This document shows positions 55,564 to 64,000 of a DNA stretch of 64,000 bases, piece after piece; the stretch's first letter is position 1, and every line of letters starts with the position of its first letter. The stretch lies in assembly GCA_963513935.1 (NCBI GenBank), contig OY740768.1, forward strand, positions 63,406,786-63,470,785. The letters run 5' to 3'. The position numbers and the translations under genes were made by a program. Origin of the DNA: Aphrophora alni. Lineage: Eukaryota; Arthropoda; Insecta; Hemiptera; Aphrophoridae. The notes beneath the pieces were generated by a model, which saw nothing but the letters and a program-made list of their open reading frames with translations, did not search any database and was not told where the DNA came from.

Positions 55564-57475
55564 TAACAGAATATTTGAAGAGTAACTTGATAAAATAATC
55601 ACACAATTAAATTTAAAAAATTGCAGCACGGAATGCTAAATTTCTTCATAGAAAAAACAAAGTATTTAAAATATATCTGAGGAATGATAAATAACCTATA
55701 TAAAGTAAAATGTCTGTTGTACATTTTAGTATAGAATCATTTATTAAAATATATTGTTCGTTTGAGTTTAAAGGCTAAACATTAAATGTGTGTCTGCAAC
55801 GATTAAACAGAATGAATATGCAAAAATTACCTTGAATCGATCCAAGTCACTACGATTTGAATTACTCCTTCGGAATCATCTTTCTTTGTGGTGGATATTT
55901 CAACAGGAGTCATTTATCCACAGTTTCAAGATTTGTTACTCCAAAATAAAAGATGAGACAAAGATTAATCAACTCCTTCCCACAATTTATTATCATGCAT
56001 CCATTGAGTATAGTTACAATTCTTGGATCCTGGATGCTTATACAGGAATATAGGTGAATTACGCTGTTTATTATACAGGTAAACTGACTTAATGACCTGA
56101 GCTGAGAAAACACCCGAACTGACTGGGATTTCTGCTAATAAACGACTGTTCGATAACTAAACCTAGGTTGAAAATTGTGAGTCCGTTTACCTAGAAGTAA
56201 GCCAAAACTAATTCAGAAAGAATCCCTTCCCTCCCCGATTAACAAGCTTTATAGTGGATTTGACATATGTTTAAGACTGAGGAAATATTGAACTCCAATA
56301 CTACCTAAATTTTCTGGATTGTTGGGAAATGAAGTTGATCTGTTTATCGTTAGCATATTTCAAGATGCACAGTATCTCCTACAAATAAAACTTTATTTTA
56401 TTCTTATTTAGGTAACTCCCGTATTTCCCTGAGTTTATTTATTTATTAATGTTTTTTTCTAAATTAAAACCGAATAAAGTAATCTATAATTTCTCAGATA
56501 AACTCTTATTGTGAGGTCTTTAAAATATACAGTTTTTACGAGAAGATTAATATTTTTAATAAAACTGACAACGTAAATGGCGATATTGATTTTTTACTAT
56601 AAGAAACACAAATATAGTACTAACAGAAAGTTGTATATAAATAGAAAAAAATTAGATTTTTCTCAATACTGTACAACATTGTAAAGTGAATTCTTTTCAA
56701 GTGAAACAGCATTTGAAGTTTGAATTTAATAATGTATTTAAAAGGAAGATGCGGCAGGAGGTTCCCATCATGACCTTCAGTTGCATGGCAACGCTGCTTC
56801 ACGGAGTGAACTGAGCTAACATTGAATTTCATCGTTTTTACCGTCTCTACTGTGTGGAATATTAAAATAATAATTCGTACATAACTCACGTAAGCACAAC
56901 CTGGCCCAGACACAATTCAAATATACTCATCGTGCCTGTACTGCTATGTGACTTTTTTGTGGCTTCACCAATGTGTTCCGAGCTATAAAATTACCCAGCT
57001 TTGGGGGAAAATTTACATGTAAATGTGAAAGAGAGGCGACTTCTCTGACTGCCATCCTTTAAATATATTAATAACATAAACGAATAATACTTAATATGAA
57101 GCAATAAAATCGTATAAAGCCTAAATTATATACCTTTTTCAATTGGAGTCATTATAAAAGTTATAAATCTAGTCTATTCAGAAGTCCAGAATAATATATG
57201 ACGTTATAAAGTATAGTTTCATGATTTGTATTTTTATATATCGTTGGTTTTTTATATTTTTACATATAGGAAGTCCGTGTATGACTTGAGTTTGAGTTGA
57301 TGTTGCCCATACGTAATTACGTGTTATGTTACAACCAGTATAGCATGCAGGTGACAGTTGTTAACTCAAAAAAGTTAAGTACTGTACTTATATTATTTGT
57401 AAAATTAAAAGTACAAAATCAAAATTCTTTGCTTTCATTTAGGGTAAATATAATTAAACATTTTAACAGGTCTAG
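52376..57475. other. AT-rich DNA, no genes recognised
   Basis: Contains the AT microsatellite at 55.5 kb. Moderate-GC patches at about 53320-53620, 54190-54380 and 56740-56920 carry ORFs of 60-97 codons, but these show no domain, motif or splice context that I can support. Confidence 0.35.
55504..55561. repeat. (AT)n microsatellite
   Basis: About 58 bases of AT. Confidence 0.95.
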
Positions 57476-57745
57476 TACACTACTCGACCTAATGTACAAA
57501 CTCCAGATGCCGGAAGAGCATCTCAGAAAAATATTAAGCATGAACTTGAAGAGGAATGGAAGTGTTCATCAAACACGAAAAAATGTCCGTCTCGTTACTA
57601 CAATATGAAGCAAAAATATTATGATTCAGCTACAGCTAGGAAACTAGTAGTAGTAGCTAGGAAACATGCGTTTCAACTATCTGAAATGGATGTGAAGATA
57701 ACCGCACGATGTGCTTCAAGTGTTATAGTAACAAACATTCACTAA
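57476..57745 (+). other. 89-codon stop-free stretch without ATG, possibly a coding relic
   Basis: Bounded by TAG at 57473 and TAA at 57743, this frame stays open for 89 codons in AT-rich DNA. It reads as a charged peptide (KHELEEEWKCSSNTKKC then YYNMKQKYYDSATARKLVVV). It overlaps a 103-codon ATG-started ORF in another frame. I recognise no family. It could be a transposon-derived scrap or an exon whose splice sites I cannot define, and it may be chance. Confidence 0.2.
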
Positions 57746-57788
57746 ATAACTAAGTTTACAAAATTATCTTAACACATAACGTGTTTTT

Positions 57789-58156
57789 GTTTATCATACA
57801 AAAATAATCCTGCTTCTGGTTCTTAGTTTTTTAAACAATAAGGTTGCATTGTTTCCATTACGAAATGTATTTTTCGTACAAAACACTTTAGCCTTTTATT
57901 ATTTTTTTTATCGTCTTTATCTTACAAAAGTTGTTCTTGCTTTGTGGTACTTAGTTTTTGCGTTTCTATTTTCGACAACATTACAGTGTTTGCATTACAT
58001 TTTTCGTATGAAACATGTTAGACTTCCAATTTGTTAGCATGTTTATGTTTATCTCATACAAATTTTGTCTTACTTATTTGTATTTTTGACCATCCACCTT
58101 GCAGTGTTTTCATTACATATTTTTTTTTTTTTTTTTTAATAAAACATGTTATATAG
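57789..58156 (+). repeat. Degenerate tandem array, about three units of roughly 120 bp
   Basis: Three successive units share 'gtttatc(t)(c)atacaaa', a 'ttcttgct..ggttcttag' middle, 'cagtgtttgcattac' and 'tttttcgtacaaaaca'. They lie at about 57789-57890, 57911-58021 and 58038-58156. The last contains a run of about 19 T. Divergence is substantial. Confidence 0.65.
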
Positions 58157-58287
58157 TTTTTTCAAGTACAAAACGAATTGTAAAATTAAACCACATTATT
58201 TAGAATTTAAGATTTTGTGTTAACTTTTTATGCCCTTAAAAATATTGAATGTGCAAGTGAAGTAGGAAGTTAGCAGTACATAAATAC

Positions 58288-58387
58288 AAACCCGACGTTA
58301 TTTAGAAATAACAAGCATTTAAAATAAATCTTGTGTCACCGGTGGTACACGTCGGGTTTTGGGGAGAGACAGGCGTGTACCACCGGT
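58288..58387. repeat. Interlocked inverted repeats
   Basis: 'aaacccgacgt' at 58288-58298 is inverted at 58349-58359, and 'accggtggtacac' at 58338-58350 is exactly inverted at 58375-58387. The two stems share two bases at 58349-58350, so they are adjacent and partly exclusive. The patch is much richer in GC than its surroundings. It is probably the terminal region of a small transposon, but no family is evident. Confidence 0.8.
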
Positions 58388-59502
58388 AAAGTACGTTGGG
58401 GTCTATAGAATGGCAGGTTTTCAGTTGGTGGTTTGCTTCGATTTGAGTGTTAAAATTTAGGTAATTCATAACCTACATTTATTTAAATTTCTTTTTCCAA
58501 TCACTTTTAAAATATGGAAAATATGCAAATTATAATATCTGAAGAAATTGAATTATTATTTAATACCAATAATTATTCTGGTTAGTTGTTTTTAATAACA
58601 AAAGTTAGTTGTAGCATGAACATAGAGCAATTTATACCCTTAGAGATAAAATACACAAGCTTATTCTAACTAATGTCAATTTGTTTACCACTACTATGTT
58701 GTTCTACAAAATATAAGGATACTTTTACACTCATGTTACCAAAAATGTAATAAACATTAAAATTGGTTTTGTTAAATTTGTCTACTAACATTAGGTTTGA
58801 AGTTATTTAATTCAATGCAATTATAGCATAAACGTACTGCTTCAAATAATGTCTCTTTTTTTAATCACTTTTGTAATTACGATGAATAACGATCCATAAA
58901 ATCCTGACAAAGATGTGAACAAAAGTAAACTCATTGATAAAGGGAATGAAACTTTCAGCTTTAGTAAAACTGAATGAAATGTTTCCATATGTAAAGGTTT
59001 GATAATTGTCGACTTTTAATTGACAGCTCGAAATAATATTTGCTTATTTTCAAAAATAAAAACGTCAGATTACTTCCGAATCAGATAGCAATATCAAAGT
59101 ACATTTATAAACTTGTTTTTAAACTTTGATATTTTAAGCATTATAAAATTAAAATCTGTTGTCATATTATAATTCATAATTCAAACAAAACTTAAAAGTA
59201 AATATTTAATTGAAATGACACTGTAAATCAACCTTTCTAAATCGTCAAGTTAATTTTTTTAATTTATGGTACATAACATCAGTTTTGAAATTTGAACATA
59301 AAGGTTAGAATATTATTATAATTTTTGATCAAATTGACCAAAAACAAACATTAAAAAAATATAATATTTGTTTGAGTATCGTATTGCTTACATGTCGTGA
59401 TGGACACGAGGATTTTTAGGATCCTTAGGATGTTTGTATTTTTTTCCTATTACAATTCTAAGGAATTTACGAGACTGTGTTTCTAACGATATTCAGGTAC
59501 GA
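58388..59502. other. AT-rich spacer
   Basis: No gene, RNA or repeat was recognised. Confidence 0.4.
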
Positions 59503-59510
59503 GGCATTTA
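59503..59510. repeat. Target-site duplication, left copy
   Basis: ggcattta, identical to the 8 bases at 60041-60048 just beyond the other end of the element. Confidence 0.9.
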
Positions 59511-60040
59511 GGGTCTTTTTTAGAAGAGGGCCGCCACTATTAAAATTTCCCCTACACAGCGAACCTTACTGGGATGCATATAGACGGAAATATCCACAAT
59601 ACGCCAACGGACCCTCAGGTACGATGGTCAAGCTTATCTTATCAACCGTTATCTTATCGCGCGGCGTAACAGGCGGACTGCCGCTGCCCCCGCTGCACTG
59701 GTCAGTCGAGCTCGAGTATTTACTTAATCATGTCGCTATTATTGTTAGCTCGGGAAATCAATAGTAAAGAAAGTGCATAAAGTTTTTACAAAATAAACAC
59801 ATATTGCATAGTGTGCGGAAGTGTTCGGAAGGACATGACATGTCTCTTCAGTTGACTGAGACCAAGGATCGTTGGAGATGTCATGTTCGACAGTGTCGCA
59901 GTAGTAGGTTATGATAAATAGCCACAAATTTGCTGTATCAGGTAAATAATATGTGTACCCATATTTATCATAACATAACTCCGCAGAGCGCTGTGTAGGG
60001 GAAATTTTAATAGTGGCGGCCCTCTTCTAAAAAAAGACCC
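59511..60040. mobile_element. 530-bp non-autonomous DNA transposon with 51-bp terminal inverted repeats and 8-bp TSD
   Basis: The first 51 bases (59511-59561, beginning gggtcttttttagaagaggg) are repeated inverted at 59989-60040, identical except for one extra A/T in the homopolymer. Both ends are flanked by ggcattta, an exact 8-base target duplication. The near-identity of the arms suggests a recent insertion. 8-bp duplications are typical of the hAT and P superfamilies and occur in Merlin-type elements. The GGGTC terminus does not match the CAGGG-type end usual for hAT, so I leave the family open. No transposase is present. The left half is unusually GC-rich (about 59640-59720) and carries an ORF running from the left repeat to 59764 (including SEPYWDAYRRKYPQY). 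The right half has nested hairpins: gttatgataaata at 59908-59920, inverted at 59962-59974. Confidence 0.9.
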
Positions 60041-60048
60041 GGCATTTA
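60041..60048. repeat. Target-site duplication, right copy
   Basis: ggcattta, matching 59503-59510. Confidence 0.9.
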
Positions 60049-61199
60049 TTTATCTGTGACTCATCTTCGGAAATATTTATTTTGGTTTCATATTGGGAAG
60101 GGAGGCGAAATGTTAATATACAAATTACGTTACTATAGCAACCAATATAATTATACACACTTATAACAGCTAAATAGGTTCTTCAGCTTTAATTATTCAG
60201 CACAAGGGTTAATTAAGCCTAACCTAGAACAGTATGAAATATTTTATATATACTGTAATACCTGATTATATCCATTAACATCCTCAATTCAACATATTGG
60301 CAGTTTAGGTCCAACTTAGATAAGGGTGAAACATTATGGGAACTCTTTTATCTTTATTTTGGTCTGAAATATGTTAAACTATTTATATGTTACTAGATGA
60401 ATCAATCTCTACAATTTAATATTGTTCTTTTTTATTTAAATGGTTATAGAGAAATAGCTCATTATTATTAAAGTGAAATAGGTATTGTAATGTTTAAGCT
60501 TTGTGAACTGAATATGGTTACAATTTGCTTTAAAAATTAAATAAAAGTTACTATTAATATATAAGCCTTGAGTAGCCATTTGTTTGAACTACAACTTACA
60601 ATAAGTTGTTCATTAATTTATGAAAATGTGTTATTAGTTAAAACTTTCACAAAAGCTGAGGCATGGCGTGAAATTTTTTTTGTATAAAATATAGCAGAAA
60701 TAACTTAGTTCCCGACAAGTATCGAACATAGGAAGGTACTGATTAAACTTTCAGGAGGTCCCGCCAGGTGCCGCTTACCAATAAATTCCCACGCATATTT
60801 AATTAATTTCAAGAGGATTAATCTTCTCAGTTTGAAATAGATTTGTTACTTCTAGTTGGTCATTGGTTAAAGCTCCGGAATAAATAATGTCTCTTACATA
60901 CCAAGCGTCTTTGTTTTTAAACTTTACAATTAAATTTAACGAACTACTTTCATGAAGTTTTATTACAATCGCCACAATTGCCTCTAAGCGTAGAACACGT
61001 GGATTACTCCTTTCGTCCATTCTCCTCCCATATTTCCAATTATTTGACTATTCTTGTGTTGAACATTATTATTTAAAATGTCAACTATCCCATCACAATA
61101 TTTCCACAATCTAGTAATAATAAAATTGACTACTTTTAGCACTTAAACCACTAATTTTGTTGTTATGAGACAGAATAGGTTTTTTGGAGTTTTTTATAT

Positions 61200-61204
<5 letters not shown>

Positions 61205-61262
<58 letters not shown>
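61205..61262. repeat. (TA)n microsatellite
   Basis: About 58 bases of TA. Confidence 0.95.
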
Positions 61263-61265
<3 letters not shown>

Positions 61266-62529
61266 ATGACAAAATTCATAGTTTCTATGGTTTAGGTAAG
61301 CATATGTAAATCCCAATAGTTATTTCAATTTACCTGAGAAATGTGTTTCATTACGTATCTCAAAGTATAAACTTATTTCTATGACATTCGTTATAACATT
61401 TTATTACTTTTAGAAAATTTAGATATACTGCAGAAAAGTACGAAATTATCAGTATTGATTTATTTGTATTGGTTTTTATCAAGTAAACAAACCACCACGT
61501 ATATTTCACCTAGGAAAATATACCTCAGAAACTGTTTAATACATTAAATTATGCACCTATCATTTTCAGTAACGGGTCTTATTGTTTAAATATAAATTAA
61601 TATTAATAGTTTTTTTATTTAATAGTAAACGGTTTTTTGTAGTCGTGATTAAAGTCTTGAAAATATAATTCTTTACAACCGACTCCCTACAAATCAAGCT
61701 CGTTTTAATATTGATCTTGAATAATTGTCAACAGATGGATGTATGGGTTCTACATCGTTAGACTTCTGTTTGCTTTTATGAAGCCGAATAGTGTCAACAT
61801 GCTTTAAGAGTTGATAATGTGATTCATCATGCCTTACCCCCTGTTTCACTGACACTATTAATGTACTCAAGATAATGTACTTTAAAATATAAAAACTAGT
61901 CCGAACGTTAATCAAAACAATGATACAATATGATTTATCTAATTTTAAATGACAGTAACTTTAATTATTTTTAGGTTACCTTTTTCATTTATGAAATAAA
62001 TTTTTAAAAACCTAACTTGTGGACTATAAACAATAATATCTTCTCCGGCTGAAAACTGAAATTGAACAAAAATAAATAAATTGTGCAAAAACGTTCCACA
62101 AACTTTCTTACTAAAACCAAGTGAAAACGAAACAAAACTCATCGTAAAAAAGTCAATTCAGTAGTTGTTCAGTATATCAACATTTGAAAAAGAATAAGAA
62201 AACATCCTTGAAAAATAAATTCTGTATTTAAATAAGAACTAAACTTGTTTCTCTTGTGCCATAAACATGTACTTAGGGTACATTGAATCTCTATAAAATC
62301 TAAAACCGATATTTTAAGGACAAGGTTTATTATAACATTATATATTGCCAAGTAATCCTGAACTACTACTCAATCTTTTTACTTGAAATTTTTGAATTAT
62401 TAAATTTAATTTTTTTATATTATTAAAATTTAAACGAAGTTAATAAACCCCATGTTACGTATTTAAAAAACACTCCCATGGTGGTTTTTAAACATAATAA
62501 TTCACACATCGGAATTTTTAAGAGAGGGC

Positions 62530-62564
62530 GACCCAAACGGCGACGAAAACGTTTTGTTTGGGTC
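62530..62564. repeat. Short hairpin in a GC-elevated patch
   Basis: gacccaaac at 62530-62538 is inverted exactly at 62556-62564, and the loop contains the palindrome aaaacgtttt. The preceding 'agagagggcg' and following 'ctt' faintly resemble the agaagaggg(c)...cttct ends of the 59.5-kb element, but the match is too short to link them. Confidence 0.7.
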
Positions 62565-64000
62565 CTTATAGGCTAAGCTTGAAATAAATTTAATCACATT
62601 TTCTTATAACGTACTAAGATAAAATTTTAATTTTTTGTTATGACAGCATTAACCCATGTTCTGAGTTATCAAAAAAAAACTGAAAGAAACAATTCTCAAG
62701 CTAAATATGCCACATACCAAAATATATTAAAATATATCCACACAGATAGACGTGAGGCAAATATACTTCATTCTAAAAAGTCTCTTTTTTTGTTCTCAAG
62801 AGACTGAAAACGTATATATCTTCAAAAAACTCCAATCCTGTTTTTTGAACCATCACGTAATATTCTATATATTGTATATTATATGTGAGATAGTAAAAAT
62901 GATAATTGTATTGTTCTAATTAAAAATTTACATATAGAGGAACAATTCGTGGACATTAAGGTTCGATTATATGTTCCCGCGAATGTTTTAATTAGCAATG
63001 AATACAAAACTAGGGTTGTATCTGCAGAGCTTTATGTTCTTATTCGCATGTATTGGACGATGTTAAAAAATATTCATTTATTCAATTGCACACGCCTACC
63101 AACTCAGCCTGTGCTGTGGTAAAATGATTTACATACCAATTCACTTATATATTTTATTTTATTTTGTGAAAATTGGCTTCTAAATACAAACTAATTCAAT
63201 TTGAATCGAGTTTTTTGGTTATATGTTGAGCAGAGAAAAATATTCCCTTATAAAAGAATACAATTTTTTATAAAGCATAGGCTATATAAACTTGTATATT
63301 AGAGTGGATATCTTGGTAATAATAAGTCCATATGTGTTAAATGTTGGGTTTATACATTTGGACCTATAAAATACACAACCAGCTCTTTCTTTCTTACACA
63401 GAAACACAAGCATCCACACAAAAGAAGATTGCTGCATCCAAACACAACATAAACTTAAAATGATATAATAAACCAACAACATGCAAATCCCAAAACAAAT
63501 TAAATTTTATAATTATGTGTTTGTTTGTTTTTTTATTCAAAGTCTAAAAATAACATAAGAAATAAACTTGTATGACCAGTTTGAGTTCTCACCTACAATA
63601 ACAAATCAATAAAGGATGAACATTCTTTAAACTTAAAAAATGAATTTACTAGAAATAATTTGTAACGCAAAACTTAATTTTACAACATCATTCTCTTATA
63701 ATAAAACCTATTATTGTATATAGTACCCTTAATAAAGAATTAATATCACTGGTAACACATTTTCATCTATTTAATACTTTAAACTATTAACTAAATAGAA
63801 TATGTTTTATACAACTAAATATTTCATTTGAATAGTTATAATAAAGAAGACTATATCAGCTTTCGGAAGTAATAAATTTGTTTATTAATTAACTGATGAA
63901 TACTCTCGTATGTTTATATATTGATATAACACTCAAAACGCGTTGTGTGCACTAATCATCGGAACCCGTTCCGTCAAATGTTTGTTTAAAATGATTGCTC

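Larger units (their letters stand above)
60049..64000. other. AT-rich DNA to the end of the window
   Basis: Contains the AT microsatellite at 61.2 kb and a GC-containing hairpin at 62.53 kb. No gene was recognised. ORFs of 60-73 codons in this stretch have no supporting features. Confidence 0.4.

Noticed and set aside
55790..56113. Overlapping ORFs of 87 and 67 codons on opposite strands
   Set aside because: Neither has recognisable protein features or supporting context.

Overview
The window is 64 kb of very AT-rich, gene-poor eukaryotic nuclear DNA. Very long AT, GT and GA microsatellites, long spacers without ORFs, a GT-AG-bounded exon and many decayed transposons of animal type point to an arthropod, most likely an insect with a large repeat-filled genome. 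A hemipteran or similar lineage is possible, but I cannot name the species. There are no bacterial-style operons, no rRNA, and no tRNA that I could recognise by eye.

The only convincing piece of a host gene is one 153-base exon at 45307-45459 on the + strand. It is symmetric (phase 1-1), has a good acceptor and a strong donor, and encodes a Ser/Thr/Asn/Asp-rich linker-like peptide. No partner exon was recognised, so much of the window is probably intron of one large gene, or intron plus intergenic DNA. GC-elevated islands near 9.5, 10.9-11.6, 34.1, 41.9-42.2 and 43.6-43.9 kb may be regulatory elements or untranslated exons; none is proven.

The rest is mobile-element debris. From left to right: a pogo/Tigger-type transposase relic (12.4-13.1 kb, - strand); a short inverted-repeat element (15.3-15.8 kb); a frameshifted coding remnant of unknown, possibly envelope-glycoprotein-like, origin (17.0-18.1 kb, +); a mariner-like transposase relic (19.6-19.9 kb, -); a probable LINE reverse-transcriptase scrap (28.7-29.0 kb, +); an imperfect tandem array containing a 49-nt poly-T (32.5-33.4 kb); a Penelope-like element 3' part with a GIY-YIG endonuclease motif (50.75-51.56 kb, +); and an intact-looking 530-bp terminal-inverted-repeat element with an exact 8-bp target-site duplication (59511-60040).

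The most interesting pattern is a family of inverted-repeat elements, seen at 0.6, 27.7, 42.3-42.8, 50.2, 51.7-52.0 and 52.1-52.4 kb. Their arms carry a conserved core of the form CTGANGA, exactly 16 nt, then GAAAC, often followed by the palindrome ACGCGT. This resembles the hammerhead-ribozyme core known from Penelope-like retroelements, and three of the copies flank the Penelope-like relic here. Whether any copy is catalytic cannot be told from reading alone.
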